Shown here: positions 42,206 through 52,941 of the stretch, piece by piece
Numbering within the stretch: position 1 is the stretch's first letter
Layout: every line of letters starts with the position of its first letter
Source of the DNA: Chloracidobacterium thermophilum B
GTDB taxonomy: Bacteria > Acidobacteriota > Blastocatellia > Chloracidobacteriales > Chloracidobacteriaceae
Length of the DNA: 64,000 bases
Direction of reading: 5' to 3'
Assembly: GCF_000226295.1 (NCBI RefSeq)
Contig: NC_016025.1
Span: 682,001 to 746,000 of the forward strand
Made by a program: the position numbers and the translations under genes
Notes under the pieces: generated by a model
Database searches by the model: none
Told to the model about the DNA's origin: nothing
The model's input: only the letters and a program-made list of their open reading frames with translations

Positions 42206-43204
42206 ATGTTGCTCGACCCCGGCTTCAACCTGACGTTGCGGCCGATGAAGTATCCGCTGTTTTATGAGATGTACCGCAATGCGGTCAAAAACACCTGGAC
42301 GGTTGAGGAAGTGGATTTTTCAACCGACGTGGCTGACCTGCACAGCCGGTTGACACCAGCGGAACGCCACCTCATTCACCGCCTGGTGGCCTTTTTTGCC
42401 ACCGGCGATTCCATTGTGGGCAACAACCTGGTGCTCAACCTCTACAAGCACATCAACGCGCCCGAAGCGCGGATGTACCTTTCGCGGCAGCTTTTCGAGG
42501 AAGCGCTCCACGTCCAGTTCTACCTGACGCTGCTCGACACCTACATTCCCGACCTGGCTGAGCGGGAGCGCGCCTTTGCCGCTGTCCACAACATTCCCTC
42601 CATTGCGCGCAAGGCACAGTTCTGCCAGCGGTGGATTGATTCGATCTTCCTGCTCGATGAACTGCACACCCGTGAAGACCGCCGGAAATTCCTGCTCAAC
42701 CTGCTGTGCTTTGCCAGTTGCGTCGAGGGTCTGTTCTTCTTTGCGGCCTTTGCTTATGTGTATTTTCTGCGCTCCAAGGGGCTGCTGCACGGGCTGGCTT
42801 CGGGGACGAATTGGGTTTTCCGGGATGAAAGCCTGCACATGAACTTTGCCTTTGCCGTCGCCGACCAGGTACGGCAGGAAGAACCGGAACTGTTCGACGA
42901 CGCGATGGAAGCCGCCTTGGTGCAGATGATTGAGGAAGCCGTGGACTGCGAAATGCAGTTTGCGGAAGACCTGCTTTCGGGCGGTGTGGCCGGGTTGTCG
43001 CTGGCCGACATGCGGCAGTACCTGGAGTTTGTGGCCGACCAGCGCCTGGCGCGACTCGGCTGCGAAAGACGCTTCTACGTCCGCAATCCGTTCCCCTTCA
43101 TGGACTTGCAGGATGTGCAGGAAGTGACGAACTTCTTTGAACGACGTGTGGCGGCCTATCAGGTCGGCGTCACCGGAGAAGTCGCCTTCGACGAAGCCTT
43201 CTAG
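42206..43204 (+). CDS. nrdB: class I ribonucleoside-diphosphate reductase, beta subunit
   Basis: A 332-residue ferritin-like radical-generating subunit. The metal ligands align with E. coli R2: Asp68 (FATGDSIVG), Glu99 and His102 (FEEALHVQFY), Glu174 (CVEGLF), Glu208 and His211 (RDESLH). Tyr106, four residues after His102, occupies the radical tyrosine position, so this is a tyrosyl-radical class Ia-like enzyme and not the tyrosine-free class Ic form. The C-terminal GEVAFDEAF would bind NrdA. A strong AAGGAGGA ribosome binding site precedes the ATG. An intrinsic terminator follows. Confidence 0.95.
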   Translation: MLLDPGFNLTLRPMKYPLFYEMYRNAVKNTWTVEEVDFSTDVADLHSRLTPAERHLIHRLVAFFATGDSIVGNNLVLNLYKHINAPEARMYLSRQLFEEALHVQFYLTLLDTYIPDLAERERAFAAVHNIPSIARKAQFCQRWIDSIFLLDELHTREDRRKFLLNLLCFASCVEGLFFFAAFAYVYFLRSKGLLHGLASGTNWVFRDESLHMNFAFAVADQVRQEEPELFDDAMEAALVQMIEEAVDCEMQFAEDLLSGGVAGLSLADMRQYLEFVADQRLARLGCERRFYVRNPFPFMDLQDVQEVTNFFERRVAAYQVGVTGEVAFDEAF

Positions 43205-43235
43205 GGCAGAACCGGAAAGCACAGCCAAAGTGATG

Positions 43236-43267
43236 CGCCGACCCCTTCCGGGTCGGCGTTCGTTTTT
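43236..43267 (+). terminator. intrinsic terminator of nrdAB
   Basis: CGCCGACCC (43236-43244) and GGGTCGGCG (43250-43258) form a perfect 9-bp stem around a 5-base loop, followed by TTCGTTTTT on the plus strand. It begins 31 bases after the nrdB stop, just before the convergent end of trpF. Confidence 0.85.
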
Positions 43268-43284
43268 GGCAGCTACGACCGGAC

Positions 43285-43953
43285 TCAGACCGGTTCCAGC
43301 GCCTGCCGGACGGCCTGGCAAAAGGCCTGCATCCGTCGGGCATCTTTTCGTCCGGGCGCAGACTCCACCCCGGAAGCCACATCCACGCCATAGGGACGCC
43401 ACCGCCGAATCATCTCCGGCACGTTCTCGGCAGAAAGCCCACCGGCGACAAAACTCCCCGGAAAGCGGTCGGTCCCGGAAGAGACTGCCTTCCAAAGGCG
43501 GTCGAGCCAGGCTTCCCAGTCGGCTTCCGGTTGCGCCTTGGGGCGGTCAAACAGCAGGTGGGCGACGTTCTTTGTCTGCGCCCACAGCCTGACTTCCGTT
43601 TCTGCCGTGGCGGCCGTCACCACCACGGCGCGAATCACCGGCCGGATGACCCTGGCTGCCAGCGCCGGGGCTTCCTGCCCGTGCAACTGGACGAAATCAC
43701 AACCGATGTGCGTTGCGACGGCATTGATGGCGTCAGCAGGCGCATCCTGAAACACGGCGACGGTCTCGGCACGTCCCTGGACGGCTGCGGCAATGGCACG
43801 CGCGGTTTCCACTTCCACACGCCGTACGCTGGAAGGGGCAAAGATCAGCCCCAGCAGGTCAGCGCCGGCAGCCACGGCCGCCTCGGCATCGGCAGGGCAC
43901 GTGACACCGCAGATTTTGATGCGGGTGCGCGCTGACGGCATCGCTGACAGCAT
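43285..43953 (-). CDS. trpF: phosphoribosylanthranilate isomerase
   Basis: A 222-residue TIM-barrel enzyme of normal length. It carries RIKICGVTCPADAEAAV (catalytic Cys about 15), DFVQLHGQE, and the late VDVASGVESAPGRKD phosphate-binding segment. It catalyses the third step of tryptophan synthesis. No other trp gene is near. It starts only 9 bp after the stop of the acyl-CoA synthetase-crotonase gene and is probably transcribed with it. ATG 43953 or the in-frame ATG 43941 may be the start. Confidence 0.93.
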   Translation of the reverse strand: MLSAMPSARTRIKICGVTCPADAEAAVAAGADLLGLIFAPSSVRRVEVETARAIAAAVQGRAETVAVFQDAPADAINAVATHIGCDFVQLHGQEAPALAARVIRPVIRAVVVTAATAETEVRLWAQTKNVAHLLFDRPKAQPEADWEAWLDRLWKAVSSGTDRFPGSFVAGGLSAENVPEMIRRWRPYGVDVASGVESAPGRKDARRMQAFCQAVRQALEPV

Positions 43954-43962
43954 CCGGCGGTA

Positions 43963-46900
43963 TCAGTTCCCACGCCGCAGCGCCAGCAGGCGCGGCAGCC
44001 GCTGCGTGCCGCCATAGCCGGGAATGAGATGCAGCCGGATTTCGGGCTGCCCAAAGATGGCCGTCGGCTCGCTTACCGTGTAGTGGCAGGCCATCTGAAA
44101 CTCATTGCCGCCGCCCAGTGCCACGCCATTGACGGCTGCAATCACCGGCTTGTGCATCCGCTCGATTTTGCCGAAAGCCAGGTGGGCGTTGTTGGGCAGG
44201 GGCAGGGCTTCCGCCACGGTTTTGAAGTCAAGCAACTGCTTGACATCGGCCCCGGCCACAAACGAGCGCGTGCCCTCACCGGTGAAGATGACCACCTTCA
44301 CGTCCTCGCGGCGTTCAAGGTGCTCGATGACCGTAATGAGTTCATCCAGCGCCCGTTCGTTGAGCGCATTGACCGGCGGGTTGGTAATCGTGGCCAGCGC
44401 GATCCGTTGGGCCGGTTGTCCGGCCTTGGGCGGCACCACGTCGAAGTACTGCACACGCACGTAACGATAGGTCTCAAACACGCGGCTTTCTTCGCGCAGG
44501 CGTGCCTTTTCGCGCCAGGCTTTGATTTTGTCCGCAAGGTCAGCGAGCACTTCGGGGTTGCGCAGCGTCGTGGTGTCGCCCAGCGGCTCGCCAAAGAGCA
44601 GGTTCTTGAGGAAACGCCGCATGTACTTGCCGCTGCGCGTTTCAGGAAACGCCGTGACCGGGATGTAGTCCGACGGAACAGCCGTCAGCCCCTTTTCCTG
44701 GCGGACAAGTTCCGACAGCCGCCGTTCGTCTTCGGTCGTCAGCTTGCGTCCCGCGGCTGTCAGGATGAAGGCCACCGGCGTCTGTCCCTTCTCGCGGTGG
44801 GGCGCGCCGATGACAATGACGTTGCCGACAACAGAGTTGGGGTTGATCTGTTTGTCGCGCAGGATGGCGCCCTCGATTTCTTCCGTGCCCAGGCGATGCC
44901 CGCTCACGTTGATGACATCGTCAGAGCGGCCGTGCAGGCTGAAGCTGCCGTCGGCGTACTTGCGTGCAAAATCGCCCTGGGTGTAGGCCAGTGTCCCGGC
45001 CCATTTCGTCCAGTACAGCTTCTTGTAACGCTCGAAATCGCCGCGCCAGGCGGGCGTAACAGCCACGGCTTCCCGCCCATTGCCCACGGGGGTCGTCGTC
45101 ACAGCAAACTTCCCGACATCGCCCCAGACGGTGCGCGCCAGATAGGGGTAGGGCTGCGTGATGACGATTTCCCCTTTTTCCTCGATTTCGGCCGGGCGGT
45201 GCCGCCGGACGACGCCCTCGTCATCCGTTTCCTCGGCCACCCACACATCCCCCATCACCCACGGCAGCGGATAGGTGTGGGCGTCGGGGCGCAGGGGAAA
45301 GTCCTCATTGGCGTAAAAGTGCGTCCAGACGATGCCGCCGTGCTCCGTGGCCCAGTAGGAGTTGATGTACTGCCGGCAGAGCAGGTCCATGCCGAACTGC
45401 TGTACGGCAGGCGAAGTCGGCTCGGCACAGAACGTCGCCACGTGCAGCGAGGAAACGTCATACCGCTCGACATCGGCGCGGTTCTGGGCATCGCTCATGA
45501 TGGCCTTGAGGAAGGTCGAGCCGGCCTTGAAGATGTTGACCCGGTAACGCTCGATGATGGAGGCGAAGCGCCCGGCATTGGGGAACACCGGCGCGCCTTC
45601 GGCCACGACGCTGGTGACCCGCGTGGTCAGCGCCGCCGAAATGAGATAGCTCTGCCCGGTAATCCAGCCCGGATCGGCGATGACATACATGACATCGCCC
45701 GGCCGCGCGTCAAACGCAATTTGCATCGTGTGGGCAATGCCAGCCACATAGCCACCGTGAACATGAACGACCCCTTTGGGTTTCCCGGTACTACCGGAGG
45801 TGTAGATGAAAAACAGCGGAAACTCGGCGTCCACCGGCACCGGACGTGAATGCGCGTAGAGTACGGCAATGAAATCCGCAGTCGGCAGCGCCAGCAAATC
45901 GGCTTCGGTTTCGACGGCCAACCCGCGCGCCCGTGCCGTTTCGAGCAGTTGCCGGCTGGCCGCAGCCAGCAGGTCGTGCGCCCAGTGGTCACGTTCAGGA
46001 CGCCAGACAATATCCTGTCCTGTGTGTTTGACCACGATGACAGCTTCGACGCGGGCCGGCGTCGTCACAAGCGCCTTGGCAATGGCCGTGCGAATCATGG
46101 ATTTCGCCTTGGCTGACAGCAGGCGCAGTTCACTCAACCCCACACCGACGCCGCGCATGGCGTCGGCGCGCTCCACGGTGATGTCCCCGGCAATGGCTTC
46201 CCGTACGGCCCGGCAGATATGCTCGATGACGGCATCGTGGAAATGCTCACCCGACCATCCGAAAGTGGATTTCTCGGTGAGCAGTTCCAGTGTGTTGTGA
46301 ACGATGTCGAGCACGTCCGCCACGGGCACATAATCATCCAGCGCCTTGTCGGTGTAGGCTTCCTTGTAGGGCACAATCTGCGCATTCCGGTAGCCGCCAT
46401 CCGAGGTGATGACGACTCTGGCGCCCGAATCGTGGATGCGGTCACTGAGGGTTTTGGCCGAAAAACCGCCGAACACCGGCGTGTAAATGACCCCCAGCCG
46501 CTTGGCCGCTTCAGTGAAATAGATTTGCTCCATGATGTTGGGCAGGTTGATGGCGATGCGGTCGCCGGCGCGCAGCCCCAACTTCTGAAGCACCATGGCC
46601 GCCTTGACGGTCTCCAGCAGAAGCTGCTTGCGGGTAACGGCAAAGGAGACGACGGGGCCGCCCCGGCCCTCATCCAGGGACTGGTCCCAGCGGTCGCCCT
46701 CGAAGTAGAAGGCAACCTCCTCACCGTGCCCGGCAAGCACGTGGCGGTCCACTTCGTTGAAGCAGGCATTTGTCCACGCACCGGCAAACCACCGGTAGAA
46801 AGGCGCTTCCGAGTCGTCAAACGCCCGCTTCCACGGGCTGAAATCCGGCGGCAGGTCGGGCGTCACCGGCGCACCGGTCGCATCGTCATAGCCCGTCCAG

Positions 46901-47088
46901 CGTGCGGCGGCTTCGTCGTACGTCACCCACGCCCGGTGTGCGGGGTCGAACCAGTGCAGCTCACGGCGCGCAATGGCGCCGTGGAAAGCGCCGGGGTCCT
47001 GCTGGCAGGCGGCCCGCTGGGCCTGCCAGTCAGACCGGGTACGAATCGGATTGATGACAGGGCGAGCCTGTGGCGTCGGTGCACTCAT
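43963..47088 (-). CDS. acyl-CoA synthetase-enoyl-CoA hydratase fusion, shortened propionyl-CoA-synthase-like protein
   Basis: A 1041-residue two-domain protein. Residues 1 to about 865 are an acetyl/propionyl-CoA-synthetase domain with FFIYTSGSTGKPKGVVHVHG (about 424-443), SYWATEHGG, LHGRSDDVINVSGHRLGTEE and the acetylation-type lysine in ETRSGKYMRR. A distinctive insertion lies near 260-350. From about 873 a crotonase domain begins, with catalytic glutamates Glu996 (LGGGNEFQMAC) and Glu1016 (FGQPEIRL). It stops 25 residues later, before the C-terminal helices that complete the fold. The order and insertion resemble propionyl-CoA synthase of the 3-hydroxypropionate cycle, which also carries an enoyl-CoA reductase domain that is absent here. 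A GGAGAG precedes the ATG. Whether the crotonase half is active is doubtful. Confidence 0.85.
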   Translation of the reverse strand: MSAPTPQARPVINPIRTRSDWQAQRAACQQDPGAFHGAIARRELHWFDPAHRAWVTYDEAAARWTGYDDATGAPVTPDLPPDFSPWKRAFDDSEAPFYRWFAGAWTNACFNEVDRHVLAGHGEEVAFYFEGDRWDQSLDEGRGGPVVSFAVTRKQLLLETVKAAMVLQKLGLRAGDRIAINLPNIMEQIYFTEAAKRLGVIYTPVFGGFSAKTLSDRIHDSGARVVITSDGGYRNAQIVPYKEAYTDKALDDYVPVADVLDIVHNTLELLTEKSTFGWSGEHFHDAVIEHICRAVREAIAGDITVERADAMRGVGVGLSELRLLSAKAKSMIRTAIAKALVTTPARVEAVIVVKHTGQDIVWRPERDHWAHDLLAAASRQLLETARARGLAVETEADLLALPTADFIAVLYAHSRPVPVDAEFPLFFIYTSGSTGKPKGVVHVHGGYVAGIAHTMQIAFDARPGDVMYVIADPGWITGQSYLISAALTTRVTSVVAEGAPVFPNAGRFASIIERYRVNIFKAGSTFLKAIMSDAQNRADVERYDVSSLHVATFCAEPTSPAVQQFGMDLLCRQYINSYWATEHGGIVWTHFYANEDFPLRPDAHTYPLPWVMGDVWVAEETDDEGVVRRHRPAEIEEKGEIVITQPYPYLARTVWGDVGKFAVTTTPVGNGREAVAVTPAWRGDFERYKKLYWTKWAGTLAYTQGDFARKYADGSFSLHGRSDDVINVSGHRLGTEEIEGAILRDKQINPNSVVGNVIVIGAPHREKGQTPVAFILTAAGRKLTTEDERRLSELVRQEKGLTAVPSDYIPVTAFPETRSGKYMRRFLKNLLFGEPLGDTTTLRNPEVLADLADKIKAWREKARLREESRVFETYRYVRVQYFDVVPPKAGQPAQRIALATITNPPVNALNERALDELITVIEHLERREDVKVVIFTGEGTRSFVAGADVKQLLDFKTVAEALPLPNNAHLAFGKIERMHKPVIAAVNGVALGGGNEFQMACHYTVSEPTAIFGQPEIRLHLIPGYGGTQRLPRLLALRRGN

Positions 47089-47193
47089 AAGCTGGCACTC
47101 TCCTTGGACTTGAAAAACGGAATGGCGCAGCCGGCAAAGATGCCCAAACGTGCGCCTCCCACGCGCCCCACAACCGGCGCTGGCGTGCGTTCG

Positions 47194-47964
47194 CTAAATG
47201 TGTTCGGCAAAGGACTCCGACTGCCGGTTGAATGTGAACTGCCCACCGTAGAACACCGCCACGGCCAGCACCAACAGCCACAGCAACCGGCGCGGGTCAG
47301 GGACTTCGCCATAATAGAATATCTGCTGGTAGCCGTAAAAAAGTCCCACCAGCGGATTGTGCTCGACAATCCACCGCGCCCGTTCGGGAATCGCCGTCAG
47401 CGGATACATAATCGGCATCATAAAGAAGAGAATGGTCACGATGTGACCGAGCAGGTGCTGCGTATCCCGAAACGTCACGCTGAGCGCCGACAGCGCCATT
47501 GTCAGCCCGGACAGCAGCAGCGCCTGAATGAGAAGCAACACCGGAAAGCACACCAGTCCCCACCCCAGCGGCAGCCGAAACACGAGCAGGAGCAACAACA
47601 GCAGCGGCAGCGACAGCAGGTAGTTGACCATCCCGGCCAGCACCGGCACGAGCGGCAGCACCGGCGTGGGGAAAATGGTCTTACCCACGTATGAGGCCCC
47701 CTCCAGAATCGAGGTCGAGCCTTGCAGCAGGGCCGTCGAAAACCATATCCACGGGAGCAGGCCGCTGAGGATGAAGACCGGATAGGCTGGCGCGTTGACC
47801 TGCAGGAAGTACCCGAAGACGATACTGTAGGTCAGCATCAGCAGCAGCGGGTTGAGGAACGTCCAGAAGAAACCGAGTACCGAACCCTTGTACCGCCCGC
47901 GCAAATCGCGGAGGACGAGGGAATACAGCAGCCAACCGTAATCGCGGAAAATCGTCAGGCGCAT
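47194..47964 (-). CDS. ABC-2 type polysaccharide-export permease
   Basis: A 256-residue, six-helix membrane protein of the Wzm/KpsM/TagG family. Its cytoplasmic N-terminus LVLRDLRGRYKGSVLGFFWTFLNPLLLM is the family hallmark, followed by FILSGLLPWIWFSTAL and a late MPIMYPLTAIPERARWI. It would form the membrane pore that exports a lipid-linked polysaccharide, driven by an ATPase of the Wzt/KpsT type. No ATPase gene is adjacent, so its partner is elsewhere. The ATG at 47964 has AAGGA 9 bases upstream; an upstream TTG at 47991 is an alternative start. Confidence 0.85.
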   Translation of the reverse strand: MRLTIFRDYGWLLYSLVLRDLRGRYKGSVLGFFWTFLNPLLLMLTYSIVFGYFLQVNAPAYPVFILSGLLPWIWFSTALLQGSTSILEGASYVGKTIFPTPVLPLVPVLAGMVNYLLSLPLLLLLLLVFRLPLGWGLVCFPVLLLIQALLLSGLTMALSALSVTFRDTQHLLGHIVTILFFMMPIMYPLTAIPERARWIVEHNPLVGLFYGYQQIFYYGEVPDPRRLLWLLVLAVAVFYGGQFTFNRQSESFAEHI

Positions 47965-48062
47965 CCGCGATATGTCCTTCAGGTCTTGCAAGAAGCGTGT
48001 TTCCTCCGGCTTCGTCGTTCAGCCCGCCACAGCGTTTGACGGCGGTGTTCCACCCAAGCCCG

Positions 48063-50801
48063 CTACGTTAGCATTTGCCGGAGCACGTAGGGCAAAATTC
48101 CGCCGTGGCGGTAATAGTCAATCTCCACCGGGGTGTCGAGGCGGAGCTGAACCGGGATGCGCTCCACCGTCCCGTTAGCCCGTTCAATCACGAGCGTCAC
48201 CATCTGGCGCGGGCTGACGCCACCGGACAAACCTTCCAGGGCATAGGTTTCGCTGCCGTCAAGGGCCAGCGACTGCACCGTGACGCCGCCAGTAAATTGA
48301 CAGGGTAGCACGCCCATGCCGGCGAGGTTGCTGCGGTGGATACGCTCGAAGCTTTCCGCCACCACCACCCGTACGCCCAGCAGCGCCGTGCCCTTCGCCG
48401 CCCAGTCGCGGGAACTGCCCGTGCCGTATTCTTTCCCGGCCAAAACAAAGAGCGGCGTCCGGGTTTCGGCATAGCGCATGGCGGCGTCATAGATGGCCAT
48501 CCGTTCGCCGCTGGGCTGGTGCACCGTGATGCCGCCTTCCGTCCCCGGCACCATGAGGTTTTTGATGCGGACATTGGCGAACGTGCCGCGCATCATGACC
48601 TCGTGATTGCCCCGGCGCGCGCCGTAACTGTTGAAATCGGCCACGGCCACCTGTCGCGCCTGAAGGTATTGCCCGGCCGGGGAGGTCGGCTTGATGCTGC
48701 CCGCCGGGGAGATGTGATCGGTCGTGACGGAATCGCCAAAGATCGCCAGCGCCCGCCCGCCATGAATGTCGGCAAACGTACCCGTTTCGAGACTGAAGTC
48801 GGCAAAAAACGGCGGCTCCTGGATGTAGGTCGAATCCGCCTGCCACCGATAGACCTGCCCGGTGACGGTGGGAATGGCATTCCACAGCGGATGTTCAGCG
48901 GTGAAATCAGCGTAAAGCCGCTGGTAGGTGTCACGGTCAAAAGCCGTCGCCAGAACCGCACCGATCTCCTCGTCCGTCGGCCAGATATCACGCAGATACA
49001 CCGGCTGACCGGCATCGTCATACCCCAGCGGCTCCTGCGCAAGATCGAGCGTCACCCGCCCGGCCAGGGCAAAGGCCACGACCAGCGGCGGACTCATCAG
49101 AAAGTTGGCTTTGACATTGGGATGCACCCGCGCCTCGAAGTTGCGGTTGCCGGAAAGCACACTGGCAGCCACCAGGCTGTGCGTGGTGATGGCTTCCTCA
49201 ATGGCCGGATCAAGCGGCCCCGAATTGCCGATGCAGGTCGTACAGCCATAACCGACAACATCAAAGCCCACCTGCCGCAGGTCGTGCAGCAGACCGGTTT
49301 TTTCCAGGTAAGCTGTGACAGCGCGTGAGCCGGGGGCCAGCGAGGTCTTGACCGTGGGGCGCACGCGCAGCCCGCGCGCCACCGCCTTCCGTGCCAGCAG
49401 GCCGGCCGCCAGCATCACGCTGGGGTTTGATGTGTTGGTGCAGGAGGTGATGGCGGCAATGACGACATCCCCGTGGCCGAGGTCGCCAAAGTAGGGATCG
49501 CTTACGGCATAACGTATGGCAACCGCATCGGGTGCAATCCCAAACCCGCCTTCCCTGACCGGCTTCTGGAGGCTTTCCCCAAAGGCCGTAGCCAACCGCC
49601 CGACAGCAATCCGGTCCTGGGGACGCTTCGGGCCGGCCACGCTGGCTTCCACGGTCGCCAAATCCAGTTCGAGAACGGTTGAATAGCGGCAGGCCCCCGC
49701 GGCCGGGATGCCAAACATGCCCTGCGCCTCAAAGTAGTTGCGCACCGTGGCGACGTGCTCCGGCGAGCGGCCCGTGGCCAGCAGATAGGCGCAGGTTTTT
49801 TCATCCACCGGGAAAAAGCCCATGGTCGCACCGTATTCCGGCGCCATGTTGGCAATTGTGGCCCGGTCGGGAACGCTCAACTCCGCCGCCCCTTCCCCGT
49901 GAAACTCGACGAACTTCCCGACGACACCCGCCTTGCGCAGCATTTCCGTAACGGTCAGCACGAGGTCGGTGGCCGTAACGCCCTCGCGCAGGCAGCCCTT
50001 GAGGTTGACCCCAACCACGTCCGGGGTCAGAAATGACACAGGTTGACCCAGCATGGCGGCTTCGGCTTCGATGCCCCCTACGCCCCAGCCGACGATGCCC
50101 AGGCCGTTGATCATGGTTGTGTGGGAGTCCGTCCCCACGAGCGTGTCCGGGAAGTACAGGTCTTCGCGGGAAAGTACGCCCTGCGCCAGATATTCCAGAT
50201 TGACCTGATGGCAGATGCCGATGCCCGGCGGAATGACCCGAAACGTCTTGAACGCCTGCATGCCCCACTTCAGAAACTCATAGCGTTCCCGGTTGCGCTC
50301 AAACTCCAACTGCATGTTGAGCGTCAGTGGATCGGCCGGCGTGCCATTGCCACCCAGCCCGTTGCCGCCCAGGGTCGGCAGGCTTCGTTCGCGCCCGGTG
50401 AAATCCACCTGCACGGAATGGTCAATGACCAAATCCACCGGCACGAGCGGCTCGATGAGCGCCGGGTCGCGGCCCATGCGTTCGAGTGCCGAGCGCATGG
50501 CGGCCAGATCGCACAGCAGCGGCACGCCGGTGAAATCCTGAAGCAGTACCCGCGCAACGACGAAGGGAATCTCCGCCGTCCGCTCAGCCGTCGGCGCCCA
50601 CTGCGCCAGGCGGCGTACATCGTCTTCGGTGATGCGTTTTCCGTCGCAGTTGCGCACGACAGATTCCAGCACGATGCGCAGTGAGACCGGCAGCGTGGCA
50701 ATATCGCCAAAGCCGGCCGCCGCCAGCGCCGGGAGCGAGACCAGCCGCCCCGTACCACCGCTGCCAAGGGGAAAGGTTTGAGTCAGTGCCGTCAGGTCCA
50801 T
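48063..50801 (-). CDS. acnA: aconitate hydratase AcnA
   Basis: A 912-residue aconitase of the AcnA/IRP1 type and usual length. The 4Fe-4S ligands lie in [13 protein letters not shown] and [14 protein letters not shown]. The substrate-binding segments [20 protein letters not shown] and [20 protein letters not shown] are intact. It interconverts citrate and isocitrate in the TCA cycle. It appears to be a single gene; the upstream 115 bp to the coiled-coil gene must hold its promoter. Confidence 0.95.
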   Translation of the reverse strand: MDLTALTQTFPLGSGGTGRLVSLPALAAAGFGDIATLPVSLRIVLESVVRNCDGKRITEDDVRRLAQWAPTAERTAEIPFVVARVLLQDFTGVPLLCDLAAMRSALERMGRDPALIEPLVPVDLVIDHSVQVDFTGRERSLPTLGGNGLGGNGTPADPLTLNMQLEFERNRERYEFLKWGMQAFKTFRVIPPGIGICHQVNLEYLAQGVLSREDLYFPDTLVGTDSHTTMINGLGIVGWGVGGIEAEAAMLGQPVSFLTPDVVGVNLKGCLREGVTATDLVLTVTEMLRKAGVVGKFVEFHGEGAAELSVPDRATIANMAPEYGATMGFFPVDEKTCAYLLATGRSPEHVATVRNYFEAQGMFGIPAAGACRYSTVLELDLATVEASVAGPKRPQDRIAVGRLATAFGESLQKPVREGGFGIAPDAVAIRYAVSDPYFGDLGHGDVVIAAITSCTNTSNPSVMLAAGLLARKAVARGLRVRPTVKTSLAPGSRAVTAYLEKTGLLHDLRQVGFDVVGYGCTTCIGNSGPLDPAIEEAITTHSLVAASVLSGNRNFEARVHPNVKANFLMSPPLVVAFALAGRVTLDLAQEPLGYDDAGQPVYLRDIWPTDEEIGAVLATAFDRDTYQRLYADFTAEHPLWNAIPTVTGQVYRWQADSTYIQEPPFFADFSLETGTFADIHGGRALAIFGDSVTTDHISPAGSIKPTSPAGQYLQARQVAVADFNSYGARRGNHEVMMRGTFANVRIKNLMVPGTEGGITVHQPSGERMAIYDAAMRYAETRTPLFVLAGKEYGTGSSRDWAAKGTALLGVRVVVAESFERIHRSNLAGMGVLPCQFTGGVTVQSLALDGSETYALEGLSGGVSPRQMVTLVIERANGTVERIPVQLRLDTPVEIDYYRHGGILPYVLRQMLT

Positions 50802-50916
50802 AGGTTTTCGCCGGTTTGTATTTTTGAGAACATTTCCGATGACATATCACACCGGGGCGACTTCGCGCGAGGCCCTGGCACAGGGTCAGCCAGGGGCAGC
50901 GGACACGTGCGCACGG

Positions 50917-51987
50917 TCACGGCGTCCCCCGGCCGAACCACCGCCGCAGCGGGGCTGTGAGCCGCCACGAACGTGATGCCAGAATGGCCTGGAGTTGGTG
51001 CTGAAGCTGCGCCGCCTGCTGTTGGGTGCGGTGGAGTTCTTCCTGACAGGACTGAAGGGCGGACTGTGTTTCGGAAAGCCGCTGGTGCGCCTGGACAAGC
51101 TCCCCTTCCCTGGCCTGCACTGCGGCTTCCAGTTCAGCCAGACGGGCCGCAAGCTGCGCCGCCTGAGTCTGCGCCTGCATCTGGACGTTGTGCAACTGCG
51201 CCCCCAGGCGGGCAATTTCCTCGTCTTTGGCCTGCCAGACGGCGGCCACCTCCCGGTCTTTTTTCTGAAGTTCCGCCTGAAGGTTCCGCTCGGCTTCCAG
51301 TTGGACTTCCCGCAGACGCTCGCGCAACTCCAGCACCCGGCACTGCATGGCCAGGGGATCGAAGTCTTCCGTCCCCAGCGTACGCAACAGCCGCAGCCAC
51401 GGCTCGAACCGTTCCCGGTGCTGCACGTCCGTCACCAGACACCAGCGGGACACCGCCAGCGCCGGATGCACATCGGCCATGGTCAGCAACAGCGGACTTC
51501 CCCCCTGCTGGCGACGGACGGCCATCAGGTCGCCGATGTGAATGACATCCCCCGCGTCGAGCCAGCGCCCCAGTACGCCGTCGTAGGCTGCCAGCGACGG
51601 TACCTCCGCCAAACGGTCAAACAACCCAACCTGTGGCGCTTCGGCCGCTGGCTCAGAAGCAAACAAAGCAGCATAGCGCCGGACGAAGGCGGCATCGTCT
51701 TCCTGGGCGACGGCCGTCAAAAACCTCGCCGGCCAGTGGTTGAGGGCTTCGGGCGAGGTATCCGGCGGGTCAGCCGTTTCCGGCACAGGCAGGACGAACG
51801 TCCCCCGGAGCAACCCACAGGCGCGCGCCAGGTAGGCAATCCGCCGGTCAAGCACATGCCAGGCAGCCGGGCCGGTTTCCGGTCTGGTCGCCTCCGGTGA
51901 CACAACAGACGCGCTCCCATCCGGGGCGCGGCGCTGAATGCCATCGGTTACAGTCATGCTATCGTACGGCTCACCTGGTGATTTCAT
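50917..51987 (-). CDS. coiled-coil protein with [11 protein letters not shown] tail
   Basis: A 356-residue protein. Residues about 40-215 form a soluble domain with no known motif. Residues about 220-335 are a long coiled coil ([20 protein letters not shown] and many Gln/Glu-rich heptads). The C-terminus is [18 protein letters not shown], a short module often found at the end of coiled-coil regions in glycosyltransferases, sugar methyltransferases and related polysaccharide proteins. This suggests a role in surface glycan assembly, but no catalytic domain is visible. It diverges from mtnP with only 21 bp between starts. Confidence 0.7.
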   Translation of the reverse strand: MKSPGEPYDSMTVTDGIQRRAPDGSASVVSPEATRPETGPAAWHVLDRRIAYLARACGLLRGTFVLPVPETADPPDTSPEALNHWPARFLTAVAQEDDAAFVRRYAALFASEPAAEAPQVGLFDRLAEVPSLAAYDGVLGRWLDAGDVIHIGDLMAVRRQQGGSPLLLTMADVHPALAVSRWCLVTDVQHRERFEPWLRLLRTLGTEDFDPLAMQCRVLELRERLREVQLEAERNLQAELQKKDREVAAVWQAKDEEIARLGAQLHNVQMQAQTQAAQLAARLAELEAAVQAREGELVQAHQRLSETQSALQSCQEELHRTQQQAAQLQHQLQAILASRSWRLTAPLRRWFGRGTP

Positions 51988-52008
51988 TGTGGAGTGTACA
52001 ACGCCTGT

Positions 52009-52902
52009 ATGACCACCTTACCTTCGTCGCCCATCAAGTATGCCGTCATTGGCGGGAGTGGTTTTTACCGCATGGAAGCCTTTGAGGAAACAGAAGAGCT
52101 GTTTCTCGACACCCCGTTTGGAAAACCCTCCGACGCCATCATCACCGGACGGCTGGACGGCGTGCCTATGGCCTTTTTGCCGCGCCACGGTCGCGGACAT
52201 CTCCTGCTGCCTTCCGAACTGCCCTATCGCGCCAACATTTACGCCCTGAAGATGCTGGGCGTCGAGTTTGTCATCTCGATTTCGGCCGTCGGCTCACTGC
52301 GGGAGGAACTCAAGCCGCTCGATGTCGTCATTCCCGACCAGTTTTTTGACCGGACGCGCGGACGAACCGCCGAATCCACCTTCTTCGGCGAAGGCATCGT
52401 GGCCCACATCACCTTTGCTGACCCCGTGTGCCCGGTGTTGTGCGACGCGCTGGAAGCAGCCGGTCGCGAACTGGACGGTGTGACCGTCCACCGGGGCGGT
52501 ACGTACCTGTGCATGGAAGGGCCGGCGTTTTCCACCCGCGCCGAGTCGAATGTGTACCGGCAATGGGGCATGGACATCATCGGGATGACCAATCTCCAGG
52601 AAGCCAAACTCGCGCGCGAAGCGGAAATGAGCTACGCCACGCTGGCGATGGTCACGGACTACGACTGCTGGCATCCGGGCCATGCCGATGTGACGGTGGA
52701 AATGGTCATTGACTACCTCAACCGCAACGTGGCCACCGCGCAGCGCATCGTGCGGGGAACGCTCCGCCGCCTGGCCGCAACCAATCCCACCTCGCCCTAC
52801 GCTTCTGCGCTCAAAAACGCCATCATGACGCGCCCGGACCTGGTGTTTCCCGAAACGCGCCGGCGGCTGGCGGCCATCATCGGCAAGTACCTGCCACTGT
52901 GA
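52009..52902 (+). CDS. mtnP: S-methyl-5'-thioadenosine phosphorylase
   Basis: A 297-residue purine-nucleoside phosphorylase-type enzyme. It has [13 protein letters not shown] (about 9-21), [26 protein letters not shown] (phosphate and substrate binding), [18 protein letters not shown] and [18 protein letters not shown], all diagnostic for MtnP. It cleaves methylthioadenosine to adenine and methylthioribose-1-phosphate in methionine salvage. The ATG at 52009 is preferred over a GTG at 51994 that would overlap the GGAG element. Confidence 0.93.
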   Translation: MTTLPSSPIKYAVIGGSGFYRMEAFEETEELFLDTPFGKPSDAIITGRLDGVPMAFLPRHGRGHLLLPSELPYRANIYALKMLGVEFVISISAVGSLREELKPLDVVIPDQFFDRTRGRTAESTFFGEGIVAHITFADPVCPVLCDALEAAGRELDGVTVHRGGTYLCMEGPAFSTRAESNVYRQWGMDIIGMTNLQEAKLAREAEMSYATLAMVTDYDCWHPGHADVTVEMVIDYLNRNVATAQRIVRGTLRRLAATNPTSPYASALKNAIMTRPDLVFPETRRRLAAIIGKYLPL

Positions 52903-52941
52903 CGCGGCCGGTACTCTGCCCGGCGGACGTGCCGGGCGCGG

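Noticed and set aside
42206-43204. NrdB as a tyrosine-free class Ic (Chlamydia-type) subunit
   Set aside because: Tyr106 is present at the radical position four residues after the metal-ligand histidine.
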